DNA of 64,000 nucleotides, from the NCBI RefSeq assembly GCF_018279705.1, contig NZ_CP036498.1, positions 2,187,001-2,251,000 of the forward strand. Reading direction: 5' to 3'. The translations under genes and the position numbers were made by a program. Shown here piece by piece: positions 35,652-44,394 of this stretch (position 1 is its first letter; each line of letters opens with the position of its first letter). The notes below the pieces were generated by a model. That model saw only the letters and a list, made by a program, of their open reading frames with translations. It was not told the DNA's origin and ran no database searches. Source of the DNA: Tardiphaga alba. Lineage in GTDB: Bacteria > Pseudomonadota > Alphaproteobacteria > Rhizobiales > Xanthobacteraceae.

Positions 35652-37358
35652 ATGGCCGACGGATTGCGCAAGGGGCTCACGAGTTATGGCGATGCCGGCT
35701 TTTCGCTGTTCCTGCGAAAAGCCTTCATCAAGGCCATGGGCTATTCCGACGATGCGCTCGACCGCCCCATTGTCGGCATCACCAACACTCATAGCGATTA
35801 CAATCCCTGCCACGGCAACGCCCCGCAGATCATCGAGGCGGTGAAGCGCGGCGTCATGCTGGCCGGCGCGCTGCCGATGGTATTCCCGACCATCTCCATC
35901 GGCGAGAGCTTTGCGCATCCGACCTCCATGTATCTGCGCAATCTGATGGCCATGGATACCGAGGAGATGATCCGCGCCCAGCCGATGGATGCGGTGGTGG
36001 TGATCGGCGGCTGCGACAAGACCCTGCCGGCGCAGATCATGGCGGCGTTGTCGGTCGATCTGCCCACTGTCGTGATCCCGGTCGGACCCATGGTGGTCGG
36101 CCATCACAAGGGCGAGGTGCTGGGCGCCTGCACCGATTGCCGGCGCATGTGGGGCAAGTTCCGCGCCGGCGAGATCGACCAGCAGGAAATCGATGCCGTC
36201 AATGCGCGCCTCGCGCCGTCCGTCGGCACCTGCATGGTGATGGGTACGGCCTCCACCATGGCCTGCATCACCGAAGCCATGGGCCTGTCGCTGCCGATGA
36301 GTGCGACCATCCCCGCACCGCATGCCGAGCGCTTCCGTTCGGCTGAAGCCAGCGGCAAGGTCGCGGCCGAGTTGGCGAAGAACAAGGGGCCGAAGCCGAG
36401 TGAGTTCCTGACGCCGGGCTCGTTCCGTAATGCGCAGGTGGTGCTGCAGGCGATCGGCGGCTCCACCAATGGTCTGATCCATCTCACCGCGATGGCCAAC
36501 CGCACGCCGAACCGCATCGATCTCGGCGCCTTCGACGATCTCGGCCGCGACGTGCCGGTGCTGGTCGATCTCAAGCCGTCCGGCGATCATTACATGGAGC
36601 ATTTCCATCATGCCGGCGGCGTGCCGAAGCTGATGGAGCAGCTCGGCGACCTCATCGATCTCGATGCGAAGTCGGTCACGGGGCAGACGCTGCGCGAGAT
36701 CGTCGCCAGCGCCGAAGACGTGCCGGGGCAGGACGTGATCCGCTCCAAGGACAATCCGATCAAGCGCGAAGGCGGCCTCGCGATCCTGCACGGAAATCTC
36801 GCGCCGCGCAGCGCCGTGATCAAGCACGCGGCCGCCTCGCCAAAGCTGTTGCAGCACACCGGCCGCGCCGTGGTGTTCGAGTCCGTCGAGGACATGACCA
36901 ACCGCGTTGATGATCCCGATCTCGATGTGAATGCGGATGACGTGCTGGTGTTGCGCAATGCCGGCCCCAAGGGCGCGCCGGGCATGCCTGAGGCAGGCTA
37001 TCTGCCGATCCCGAAGAAGCTCGCGCGTGGTGGCGTGAAGGACATGGTGCGCATTTCCGACGCGCGCATGAGCGGCACCGCCTTCGGCACCATTGTGCTG
37101 CACATCACGCCGGAAAGCGCGGTGGGCGGCCCGCTGGCGCTGGTGCGGAATGGCGACATGATCCGGCTGGATGTGGCCGGCCGCCGTATCGACCTGTTGG
37201 TGGATGACGCAGAACTCGCAAAGCGCCAGGCCGCATTGCCGAAGCCGGAGACGCCGGACTGGGCCAAGCGCGGCTACGCGCATCTGTTCCACACGACGAT
37301 CTTGCAGGCCGATGAAGGCTGCGATTTCGACTTCATGACGGGCGAGGGGAAGGGGTAA
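35652..37358 (+). CDS. IlvD/Edd-family sugar-acid dehydratase
   Basis: 568 residues. Fe-S ligand cysteines are Cys53 (NPCHGN), Cys121 (GGCDKT) and Cys194 (GTCMVMGTAST); Lys123 in the CDKT motif is the carbamylated metal ligand. The family dehydrates dihydroxy acids. With uronate dehydrogenase, lactonase and a sugar kinase nearby, a sugar-acid substrate (arabonate, xylonate or galactonate type) is more likely than the branched-chain amino acid intermediate of IlvD. The N-terminus (GLTSYGDAGFSLFLRKAF) fits the sugar-acid group. An IS now sits directly upstream, so its expression may depend on a new promoter. Confidence 0.88.
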   Translation: MADGLRKGLTSYGDAGFSLFLRKAFIKAMGYSDDALDRPIVGITNTHSDYNPCHGNAPQIIEAVKRGVMLAGALPMVFPTISIGESFAHPTSMYLRNLMAMDTEEMIRAQPMDAVVVIGGCDKTLPAQIMAALSVDLPTVVIPVGPMVVGHHKGEVLGACTDCRRMWGKFRAGEIDQQEIDAVNARLAPSVGTCMVMGTASTMACITEAMGLSLPMSATIPAPHAERFRSAEASGKVAAELAKNKGPKPSEFLTPGSFRNAQVVLQAIGGSTNGLIHLTAMANRTPNRIDLGAFDDLGRDVPVLVDLKPSGDHYMEHFHHAGGVPKLMEQLGDLIDLDAKSVTGQTLREIVASAEDVPGQDVIRSKDNPIKREGGLAILHGNLAPRSAVIKHAAASPKLLQHTGRAVVFESVEDMTNRVDDPDLDVNADDVLVLRNAGPKGAPGMPEAGYLPIPKKLARGGVKDMVRISDARMSGTAFGTIVLHITPESAVGGPLALVRNGDMIRLDVAGRRIDLLVDDAELAKRQAALPKPETPDWAKRGYAHLFHTTILQADEGCDFDFMTGEGKG

Positions 37359-37366
37359 CTCTTTCT

Positions 37367-37450
37367 GTCGTCACCCGGCTTGACCGGGTGACCCAGTAAA
37401 CACGTTAGCTCTTGAATATACTGGATCGCCCGGTCAAGCCGGGCGATGAC
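37367..37450. repeat. Bipartite palindromic intergenic element (type A, inverted copy)
   Basis: Left hairpin gtcacccggcttgaccgggtgac followed by ccagta; right hairpin tactggatcgcccggtcaag through ccgggcgatgac. Relative to 22826-22925 the gtcac-type and gtcatcg-type halves are swapped, so the two copies are inverted relative to each other. It lies between the convergent dehydratase and kinase genes. Confidence 0.85.
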
Positions 37451-37467
37451 AAGCGAGAGTTTGGCAA

Positions 37468-38358
37468 CTACACCCTCTCAAATTCTTCCTTCACATCCGC
37501 AATATCCGCCAGCGTCGGTAGCCCAGCCTCATTGCCGAGCTTCTGGATTTTGTGCGTCGAAGCCGCGCGCGCGAACTGGAAATGCTCCGACCAGCTCGCA
37601 CTCGGATTCGCGAGATACGAATACACATAGGCCCCGTGAAACACGTCGCCGGCACCATTGGTGTCGATCACCTTGTCACGCGGGATCTTGTAGGCCGGCT
37701 GCGTATGCACCGCGCCGGCCTCGTCATACCAGAGCAGGCCGCGCTCGCCGAGCGTGACGCCGCCGACGCGGCAGCCGCGGCTCTTGAGATAGTCCAGCAT
37801 CTTCTCCGGCGTCAGGTCCATCTGCTCGCACAGGCGCTCGGCGACGATGGCGACGTCGATATATTCCAGGAGCTCATGCGTATTGGTGCGGAGACCGCCG
37901 CCGTCCAGCGAGGTCAGGATGCCGGCCTCGCGGCAGAGTTTCGCATAATGGATCGCCGCATCCGGCTGATGCCCGTCCACATGCAGCGCGCGGCAGGCGC
38001 CCAGATTGAGCAGCGGAAACGGATGGATGTGCTCGTCGTCGCGACAGCGGACGATGGCGCGCTTGCCGTCCTTCGGCATGATGAAGGACAGCGAGGATGA
38101 CGCCACTTTGCGTGGATGAATCTCGATATTGTACTTCGCACTCATGTCCATGAACATGCGCCCGAGCCAGTCATTGGCCACGGTGGCGATCAGGTCGGGC
38201 ACGATCCCGAGCTTGGCGCAGGCAAAGGCGGCGGTGACGGCATTGCCGCCGAACGAGACCGCATAATCGGAGGCGACATGCTTCTCGTCGCCGGTGGGCA
38301 TGTGGTCGGTGATGAAGGTGACGTCGATATAGGTCTGTCCGATAAAGAGCGCTTTCAT
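37468..38358 (-). CDS. PfkB-family sugar kinase
   Basis: 296 residues. The ribokinase fold is shown by the N-terminal GQTYIDVTF strand, SFGGNAVTAAFACAKLG (sugar contact) and the C-terminal signature DTNGAGDVFHGAY with catalytic Asp238. It phosphorylates a sugar or keto-sugar acid using ATP in the cytoplasm. Position near the dehydratase suggests a 2-keto-3-deoxy sugar acid kinase, but it is convergent with it, and adenosine or ribokinase-type substrates cannot be excluded. Confidence 0.88.
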   Translation of the reverse strand: MKALFIGQTYIDVTFITDHMPTGDEKHVASDYAVSFGGNAVTAAFACAKLGIVPDLIATVANDWLGRMFMDMSAKYNIEIHPRKVASSSLSFIMPKDGKRAIVRCRDDEHIHPFPLLNLGACRALHVDGHQPDAAIHYAKLCREAGILTSLDGGGLRTNTHELLEYIDVAIVAERLCEQMDLTPEKMLDYLKSRGCRVGGVTLGERGLLWYDEAGAVHTQPAYKIPRDKVIDTNGAGDVFHGAYVYSYLANPSASWSEHFQFARAASTHKIQKLGNEAGLPTLADIADVKEEFERV

Positions 38359-38604
38359 GAATCCGTCCGTCGCGTCAGGGTGATGGCGGTGCGGCCGCCG
38401 GCATCGGCCACCTCACGCAGCTTAGCAGCGCCGCCGCCGCCCGCCATCGAAATTGTGCGGTGCCGCAAGATCGTCCCGCGACTCCTGTCTGTGCCCCCGT
38501 CATGGCCACACTGGGGCAAATCGGGCGTTGAAACTGCGTCGTCTTGACCGCTCCGCCGGAAAAGCTGCCATAGTGGCCGGATAAGAAACGGGAAGGAGCA
38601 AGCG

Positions 38605-39450
38605 ATGATCACCGGGCTCGATCATGTCGTCATTCTGCTGGACGATCTGGAGGCAGGCATCGCCACCTATCAGACGCTGTTCGCGCGAAAGCCGTCCTGG
38701 CGCAGCACCAGCGAAGGCGCGGAGCTCGCGATCTTCACGCTCGCCAATATGTCCGTCGAACTAATGGCGCCCCATGGCGACGGCACCGCCGCCACGCGGA
38801 TCCGGGCTGTGCTGCCGGAAAGCGGCGCGACACTGGCCAGCATCTGCTTTGCCACCTCCGACATCGCAAAGATGCATCGCCGCCTCGATCGCGTGGCGCT
38901 GAAGCCGGACCCTGTCACCGAGGTTGAAAGCCGGGATCGCAACACCGGCGCCGTGTTGTCCTGGAAGCGCACACGTGCGGCCACCGATCACACCCGCGGC
39001 GTGCGTCAGTTCTTTCTCGAATTGAACGGCGAGCGCGAGGTCTCGACCAGCACCGCCGAGACGCCGATCGTCGGCCTCGATCACATCGTCGTCTCGACGC
39101 AGGATCCCGAGCGTGCCGCTGCGCTTTATGGCGCGCGGCTCGGCCTCGATCTCGCGCTGGATCGCTCTAATCCTGATTGGGGCCACCTGATGTTTTTCCG
39201 CTGCGGCGACCTCATCGTCGAGGTGGTGAAGCGCCCGCATGACCAGGGCGACGTCAATCGCGATCAGCTGTGGGGCATGACATGGCGCGTCGCCGATATC
39301 GATGCCGTGCGCGAGCGTCTGCTGGCCGCCCATGTCACCGTCTCCGAGGTCCGCAACGGCCGCAAGCCCGGCACCCGCGTCGCCAGCCTGAAAGACGGCA
39401 CGCTGGGCATTCCGACACTGCTGATCGAGCGGACGGAGAGGGAAGGGTAA
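38605..39450 (+). CDS. Two-domain VOC (glyoxalase-like) protein
   Basis: 281 residues with two glyoxalase/VOC repeats: MITGLDHVVILLDDLEAGIATYQ at 1-23 and VGLDHIVVSTQDPERAAALYGARLGLDLALD at about 152-182. The His after the GLD motif in each half is a typical metal ligand. The family includes dioxygenases, isomerases and glyoxalases; no specific reaction can be assigned. It has its own start after ggaagg and no operon partner. Confidence 0.85.
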   Translation: MITGLDHVVILLDDLEAGIATYQTLFARKPSWRSTSEGAELAIFTLANMSVELMAPHGDGTAATRIRAVLPESGATLASICFATSDIAKMHRRLDRVALKPDPVTEVESRDRNTGAVLSWKRTRAATDHTRGVRQFFLELNGEREVSTSTAETPIVGLDHIVVSTQDPERAAALYGARLGLDLALDRSNPDWGHLMFFRCGDLIVEVVKRPHDQGDVNRDQLWGMTWRVADIDAVRERLLAAHVTVSEVRNGRKPGTRVASLKDGTLGIPTLLIERTEREG

Positions 39451-39452
39451 AT

Positions 39453-39542
39453 CGTAGGGCGGATGAGGCGAAGCCGTAATCCGCCGGCCGACCTTATAGC
39501 TGAAACTGCGCGGCGGATTACGCTTTGCTCATCCGCCCTACG
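39453..39542. repeat. Palindromic element, cgtagggcggatga...tcatccgccctacg type (copy 1)
   Basis: Arms cgtagggcggatgaggcgaa and gctcatccgccctacg enclose a second pair, gtaatccgccg/cggcggattac. The same type lies at 50265-50358. It separates the convergent VOC and TauE/SafE genes. Confidence 0.88.
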
Positions 39543-39555
39543 GATGAACCGCGCA

Positions 39556-40317
39556 TCACCGCACGAAATGCCCCACACCCTGCCATAGCAGCACGATCGA
39601 GATCACCAGCAGCATGGCATAGGCGATGTTGTAGAACAGGTTTGTCGGTGTGCGTTTCACCAGCCAGATGCCGGCGAAATTCGTCGCCACGGCCGCTGGC
39701 AGCAGCAGCAGCGATGTCGCGAAATTCGCGGTGTTGAATTGGCCGAGCGCGAGATACGGCACGATCTTCAGCGCATTCACGATGGCGAAGAAGATGGTCA
39801 TGGTGCCGACCAGCACCATTTTCGGCAATCGCTGCGGCAGCACATAGACCTGAAACGGCGGCGCGCCTGCCTGCGTCATGAATGACGTGAAGCCCGAGAC
39901 CGCGCCCCAGAATACGCCGGCGGCTGGCCCCATACGGCGCGGCTCGATTTGTGCGCGCTTGCGCCAGACATCGACAACGAAGACCAGGCCGATCAGGCCG
40001 ACAATGATGCGCACCGCATCGTCTGAAATGATCGCGGCGAACAACCATGCGATCGCCATACCGATGATGGCGCCGGGCAGCATGATCTTGAGGTTCGATG
40101 CATCCCATTCGCGGCGATAGACATAGAGCGAGATCAGGTCTTGCGTGATCAGCACTGGCAGCAGCAGGGCTGCGGCTTCCAGCGGCGGCAGATACAGCGC
40201 CAGCAGCGGTGTCGCCGCAATACCGACACCGGCGAAGCCGCCCTTGGACAGGCCGAGGAACAGCACGGCCGGAATGGCGACGACATAGAAGAATGGGTCG
40301 GTGATGATGGTGGGCAC
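39556..40317 (-). CDS. TauE/SafE-family anion permease
   Basis: 253 residues with about eight hydrophobic helices in two repeats. Family markers are FLGLSKGGFAGVGIAATPLLAL in the first half and GFTSFMTQAGAPPFQVYVLPQ in the second. The family exports or imports sulfite, sulfoacetate and related organic anions across the inner membrane. It diverges from the TetR gene. Its neighbours do not fix a substrate. Confidence 0.9.
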   Translation of the reverse strand: MPTIITDPFFYVVAIPAVLFLGLSKGGFAGVGIAATPLLALYLPPLEAAALLLPVLITQDLISLYVYRREWDASNLKIMLPGAIIGMAIAWLFAAIISDDAVRIIVGLIGLVFVVDVWRKRAQIEPRRMGPAAGVFWGAVSGFTSFMTQAGAPPFQVYVLPQRLPKMVLVGTMTIFFAIVNALKIVPYLALGQFNTANFATSLLLLPAAVATNFAGIWLVKRTPTNLFYNIAYAMLLVISIVLLWQGVGHFVR

Positions 40318-40486
40318 GGCAGGATCCAGTTGGGTCGCGCTGTGATAGCGATGCGATCGCTAAAAGGCGACGGATGTTTGTGCATACTCGCCAGACCGTA
40401 TGCTGTTCTCAATGCTGCAACCGCATGCTACAGGCGATGAGGTTGCCGGTGTGATCCATCATCCCGGTCAGCGACAGGGACAACGT

Positions 40487-41230
40487 TTGGCCAAGAAACA
40501 AACAATCAAGCCAACGATCAGGAAACGATCGACCAAGGCGGGCAGGGTAACGAGGTGGCAGCGCGATCCCGAGGGCATGCGCCTGCGCATCCTCGAAGCG
40601 GCGACCAAGGAATTCGCGTCACGGGGTCTCGCCGGCGCACGCGTCGACCGCATTGCAGCAGCCGCGGGCGCCAACAAGCGCATGCTGTATTACCATGTCG
40701 GAAAGAAGGATGATCTCTATCTGGCGGTGCTGGAAGGCACCTATGCCAAGATCCGCGCCGAAGAGCGCACGCTCGACCTCGAACATCTCGATCCGCCGGA
40801 AGCCATCGAGAGCCTGATCACCTTCACCTGGAATTACTTCATCCGTAATCCGGAATTCCTCGCGCTGCTGAACACCGAGAATCTGGAGCGGGCGAAGCAC
40901 ATCAAGCGCTCCGACAAGGTGAAGTCGATGCATTCGCCCTTCGTGGAAATGATCCGCGAAGTGGTGCTGCGCGGCGTTGCGTCTGGCGATTTCAAGGTCG
41001 CGATGGATCCGGTGCAGCTTTACATCTCCATCGCCGGTCTCAGCTTCTTCTATATCGGCAACAATGCCACGCTGAGCGTGATCTTCGGCCGCGATCTGCT
41101 CGCCAAGGACGCCAAGGACGAGCGTCTGGCGCATATGGTGTCCCTCATTTTGGGTGCGCTGACGGGGCGTTCGGCTGCGGAGATTGCGGTGCCAACTCCG
41201 CAGACGATAGCCGCGCGCGTGGCCCAATAG
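40487..41230 (+). CDS. TetR-family regulator of the adjacent transport/catabolic locus
   Basis: 247 residues from a TTG at 40487 preceded by caggga; in-frame ATGs at 40400 and 40412 would add up to 29 residues and lack a visible binding site. The HTH is RLRILEAATKEFASRGLAG...RVDRIAAAAGANKRMLYYHVG. The C-terminal ligand domain has the layout of the RutR-like group. It lies directly upstream, in the same direction, of an ABC importer whose promoter holds a long inverted repeat (41407-41438), the probable operator. Control of the importer and enzymes by this regulator is inference. Confidence 0.85.
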   Translation: MAKKQTIKPTIRKRSTKAGRVTRWQRDPEGMRLRILEAATKEFASRGLAGARVDRIAAAAGANKRMLYYHVGKKDDLYLAVLEGTYAKIRAEERTLDLEHLDPPEAIESLITFTWNYFIRNPEFLALLNTENLERAKHIKRSDKVKSMHSPFVEMIREVVLRGVASGDFKVAMDPVQLYISIAGLSFFYIGNNATLSVIFGRDLLAKDAKDERLAHMVSLILGALTGRSAAEIAVPTPQTIAARVAQ

Positions 41231-41239
41231 CGCCTCGGC

Positions 41240-41331
41240 CGTAGCCCGGATGGAGCGTAGCGCAATCCGGGATTCAGCGTTTCAGTCAGATCGCCGGTCC
41301 CCGGATGACGCTGTGCTCCATGCGGGCTACG
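41240..41331. repeat. Palindromic element, cgtagcccggatg...cgggctacg type
   Basis: Arms cgtagcccggatggagc and gctccatgcgggctacg; the inner part contains ccggga and ccccgg segments. It lies between the TetR gene and the ABC promoter. Confidence 0.78.
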
Positions 41332-41396
41332 AGGTCCGCTTTCCCGACGTAAGCTTCTGAATTCACTTCATAAAAATTTGTAATTAATCGCCCAAT

Positions 41397-41438
41397 TGAC
41401 AACGCAACTCGTGTGGCTAGTATTTATCCAACGAGTTA
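41397..41438 (+). promoter_or_regulatory. Promoter with overlapping inverted-repeat operator upstream of the ABC importer
   Basis: TTGACA (41397-41402) and TAGTAT (41419-41424) are 16 bp apart, close to sigma-70 consensus. An inverted repeat, aactcgt (41407-41413) and acgagtt (41432-41438), brackets the -10 box, so a bound dimer would block transcription. The sequence just upstream is unusually AT-rich for this genome. Confidence 0.6.
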
Positions 41439-41476
41439 ATTGCGACCGCGAAGCCGGCATTTGGGAGACGAAACGC

Positions 41477-42286
41477 GTGAGTGAGAAAAAGGCGCCAGGA
41501 GCAGTGACCAGACTGCTGAATTCATCGTGGCTGCGCCCGTTCATCTTTCTGCTGTTCATCATCGCCGCATGGGATCTCTCGATCCGCATCTTCGGCATTC
41601 CGGCCTATCAGATCCCGGCGCCGATCGACGTGGTGAAGGTGCTCTACACCGATTGGCCCGAACTGCTGTCGCAGTCGTGGCCGACGACTTACGCGACGCT
41701 GCTCGGCTTCCTCGCTTCTGCCGTGTTCGGCATTCCGATCGCGATGCTGATCGCCGGCTCGCGCACGGTGGAGAGCTATGTCTATCCGCTGCTGGTGTTC
41801 TCGCAGTCGATCCCGAAGGTCGCCATCGCGCCGCTATTCGTTGTCTGGTTCGGCTTCGGCATCATTCCGAAAATCATCTCGGCCTTCCTGCTCGGCTTCT
41901 TCCCGGTGGTGGTCTCCGCCGTGCAGGGCTTCAAGTCCGTCGATCCCGACATGGTCGATCTCGCCCGCGCCATGAAGGGCAGCCGTTTCCGCGTGTTCTG
42001 CGCCGTGAACCTGCCGCATGCGATGCCGGCGATCTTCTCGGGCCTCAAGGTCTCGGTCACGCTCGCCGTCGTGGGCGCTGTGGTCGGCGAGTTCGTCGGC
42101 TCCAATTCCGGCATCGGCTATGTGCTGCAGCGCTCCATCGGCACCTTCGATCTGCCGACCATGTTCGCAGCGCTCGTCATTCTCGCACTGCTCGGCGTGA
42201 TCCTGTTCTGGCTGGTCGATCGCATCGAGCGGATTGCGATTCCGTGGCACGTCAGCCAGCGCGCTGATGTCTTCGTCGCGTCCTGA
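41477..42286 (+). CDS. ABC importer permease, NitT/TauT (SsuC-like) family
   Basis: 269 residues from the GTG at 41477, with ggag nine bases upstream; an in-frame start at 41396 lies inside the -35 box and is rejected. The protein has about six membrane helices and the EAA-type loop (VDLARAMKGSRFRVFCAVNLPHAMPAIFSGLKV), which docks the ATPase. The periplasmic binding protein and ATPase genes follow. The family imports nitrate, taurine, sulfonates, thiamine precursors and other small organics. Confidence 0.92.
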   Translation: MSEKKAPGAVTRLLNSSWLRPFIFLLFIIAAWDLSIRIFGIPAYQIPAPIDVVKVLYTDWPELLSQSWPTTYATLLGFLASAVFGIPIAMLIAGSRTVESYVYPLLVFSQSIPKVAIAPLFVVWFGFGIIPKIISAFLLGFFPVVVSAVQGFKSVDPDMVDLARAMKGSRFRVFCAVNLPHAMPAIFSGLKVSVTLAVVGAVVGEFVGSNSGIGYVLQRSIGTFDLPTMFAALVILALLGVILFWLVDRIERIAIPWHVSQRADVFVAS

Positions 42287-42307
42287 CCGGGCGCCAAACT
42301 GCAAAAC

Positions 42308-42329
42308 GCGGCCCGACTGAACGGGCCGC
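42308..42329 (+). promoter_or_regulatory. Intercistronic hairpin between the permease and binding-protein genes
   Basis: Perfect 7-bp GC stem gcggccc / gggccgc with an 8-base loop and no T-tract. It sits 20 bases after the permease stop and about 18 bases before the strong ggagg of the binding-protein gene. Such hairpins commonly protect the 5' end of the more abundant binding-protein mRNA. Confidence 0.6.
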
Positions 42330-42357
42330 CTTCACCTGCTTCAAAGGGAGGCTGACT

Positions 42358-43362
42358 ATGCTGAAATGGGTTACCGCTGTTTCCACCGCTGTTTCCACCG
42401 CTGCGATCACCGCAGCCATCGCCTTCACCACGCCGGCCGCTGCCGCCGACAAGGTGACGCTGATGCTCAACTGGTATGTCTATGGCGAGCACGCGCCGTT
42501 CTATTACGGCAAGGCCAAGGGCATCTATGCCGCTGAAGGCATCGATCTCGACATTCAGGAAGGCCGTGGTTCGGCCAACACCGTGCAGGCCGTCGCTGCC
42601 AAGACCGTGAACTTCGGCTATGCCGACGTCCCGACCATGATGCGCGCCGCCGTGAAGGGCGCCCCGGTGGTCGCCACCGGCGTGCTGCTGCAGACCACGG
42701 CCATGTCGGCCATGGGCTTTGTCGAGAAGAACATCAAGAAGCCCGAAGACCTCAAGGGCAAGACCGTTGCCGTCACGCCGGCGGATGCGCTGAGCCAGAT
42801 CTGGCCGCTGTTCCTCAAGAAGGCCGGCCTCAAGGAAAGCGATCTCAAGACCGTCGCCGGCGATGCGCAGACCAAGCTGAACGCCGTCATCAACGGCCAG
42901 GCCGATGTGCTGCTCGGCTACGTCATGGATCAGTCCATGAAGATCAAGGATGCCACCGGTAAGGACGTCAACGCGATCAAGTTCGCGGATTACGGCATCC
43001 ATCTCGTCTCGTCGGGCATCATCGCCAATACCGATTGGGCCAAGGCCAATCCGGATCTCGTCAAGCGCTTCATGAAGGCGACCATCAAGTCGGTCGAGGA
43101 AGCCCAGAAGGATCCGAAGCTCGCCGCGCAGTCGATCCTCGATGCCAACCCCAAGGGCGGCAAGATCGACACGCTCACCCAGGGTTTCGAGCTCACCACC
43201 CAGTTCTACAAGACGCCGGAAACCAAGGACAAGCCGGTGTTCTCGGTCACCGACCAGAACATGAAGGAGTCGGTGGAGCTGATGGTCGAATATGGCGGTC
43301 TGGAAGCGAAGGCCAAGGACAATCCGAAGGCCTTCTACACCAACGACTATCTGCCGAAGTAA
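42358..43362 (+). CDS. ABC importer periplasmic binding protein, NMT1/THI5-like
   Basis: 334 residues. A signal peptide of about 30 residues (AAITAAIAFTTPAAAA) is followed by KVTLMLNWYVYGEHAPFYYGKAKGIYAAEGI in pieces typical of NMT1/THI5 proteins, then SANTVQAVAAKTVNFGYADVP. The family binds small organics such as pyrimidine thiamine precursors, riboflavin, sulfonates or aromatic acids. The following catabolic genes suggest a sugar-like or cyclic polyol compound rather than a thiamine precursor, but this is inference. A strong ggagg lies 7 bases before the ATG. Confidence 0.92.
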   Translation: MLKWVTAVSTAVSTAAITAAIAFTTPAAAADKVTLMLNWYVYGEHAPFYYGKAKGIYAAEGIDLDIQEGRGSANTVQAVAAKTVNFGYADVPTMMRAAVKGAPVVATGVLLQTTAMSAMGFVEKNIKKPEDLKGKTVAVTPADALSQIWPLFLKKAGLKESDLKTVAGDAQTKLNAVINGQADVLLGYVMDQSMKIKDATGKDVNAIKFADYGIHLVSSGIIANTDWAKANPDLVKRFMKATIKSVEEAQKDPKLAAQSILDANPKGGKIDTLTQGFELTTQFYKTPETKDKPVFSVTDQNMKESVELMVEYGGLEAKAKDNPKAFYTNDYLPK

Positions 43363-43384
43363 GCGAACGCGAATAGGACGACCG

Positions 43385-44242
43385 ATGACTGCAACGATGA
43401 AAGCCACGAACCTCATGAGCGTCGATCAACCCAGCGCGCATCTTCGTGTCGTGTCGGAGCAGCCGCAAAGCACGACGTCGGGGATCAATCTCTCCGGCGT
43501 CTCCAAGACCTACGGGACCGGTGACGGCAAGGTGCAGTCGCTGCGTCCCCTGGACTTCCACATCAATGACGGCGAGTTCTTCGTCGTGGTCGGTCCCTCC
43601 GGCTGCGGCAAGTCCACGCTGCTGAAGATGATCTCGGGCCTGTTGCCGCCGACCACCGGCGAAATCCGCGTCGATGGCAACAAGGTCACCGAGCCTCATG
43701 GCGATGTCGGCATCGTGTTCCAGAACGCGCTGCTGCTGCCGTGGCGGAACATCCTGAACAACGTGCTGATGCCCATCGATATGAAGGGCGAGAAGCGCGA
43801 GAAATATACGCCGCGCGCCAAAGAGCTGCTGAAGATGGTCGGCCTCGAAGGCTTCGAGAAGAAGCTGCCGTGGCAGTTGTCCGGCGGCATGCAGCAGCGC
43901 GCCTCGATCTGCCGCGCACTGGTGCACGATCCCAAGATCATGATGATGGACGAGCCGTTCGGCGCGCTCGATGCCATGACGCGCGAGAAGATGAATGTCG
44001 AGCTGTCGCGCATCCAGCGCACCACCGGCAAGACGATCTTGCTGATCACCCATTCGATTCCCGAAGCGGTGTTCCTCGCCGACAAGGTGCTGGTGATGAC
44101 CGAACGCCCCGGCGGCATCGCGGCGATCTACGACGTGCCGCTCGGCCGCGAACGCAATCTCGATGTGATGTCGAACCCGATCTTCACCGATCTGGTGGCC
44201 CGCATCCGCAAGCATTTTATGACCAACAGCACGCTGGACTGA
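43385..44242 (+). CDS. ABC importer ATPase (TauB/SsuB-like)
   Basis: 285 residues from the ATG at 43385 after aggac; an upstream in-frame start at 43292 lies inside the binding-protein gene. Walker A GPSGCGKST (70-78), signature LSGGMQQ (165-171) and Walker B MMMDEP (186-191) are intact. The first 33 residues form a non-conserved extension before the ABC domain. It couples ATP hydrolysis to import through the permease encoded two genes upstream, and lies 22 bp after the binding protein gene. Confidence 0.93.
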   Translation: MTATMKATNLMSVDQPSAHLRVVSEQPQSTTSGINLSGVSKTYGTGDGKVQSLRPLDFHINDGEFFVVVGPSGCGKSTLLKMISGLLPPTTGEIRVDGNKVTEPHGDVGIVFQNALLLPWRNILNNVLMPIDMKGEKREKYTPRAKELLKMVGLEGFEKKLPWQLSGGMQQRASICRALVHDPKIMMMDEPFGALDAMTREKMNVELSRIQRTTGKTILLITHSIPEAVFLADKVLVMTERPGGIAAIYDVPLGRERNLDVMSNPIFTDLVARIRKHFMTNSTLD

Positions 44243-44265
44243 CGGCGATGCGCATAAACCCATCC

Positions 44266-44374
44266 CCGTCATTGCGAGCCCTGGCGAATTGGAGAATCCA
44301 ATTCGCTGGGCGAAGCAATCCAGTTCTTTGCCAAAGCCTGGATTGCCGCGTCGCTTCGCTCCTCGCAATGACGG
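44266..44374. repeat. Palindromic element, cgtcattgcgag type (copy 3)
   Basis: Outer arms ccgtcattgcgag and ctcgcaatgacgg; inside is an extra perfect palindrome gcgaattggagaatccaattcgc not present in copies 1 and 2. It interrupts the otherwise continuous transporter-enzyme transcription unit. Confidence 0.85.
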
Positions 44375-44394
44375 CTGAGAGGTCGTAGCTCCCA

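Noticed and set aside
35628..37292. 554-codon minus-strand ORF opposite the IlvD/Edd dehydratase
   Set aside because: Arg/His/Gly-rich antisense shadow; the plus-strand frame has intact Fe-S and carbamyl-lysine motifs.
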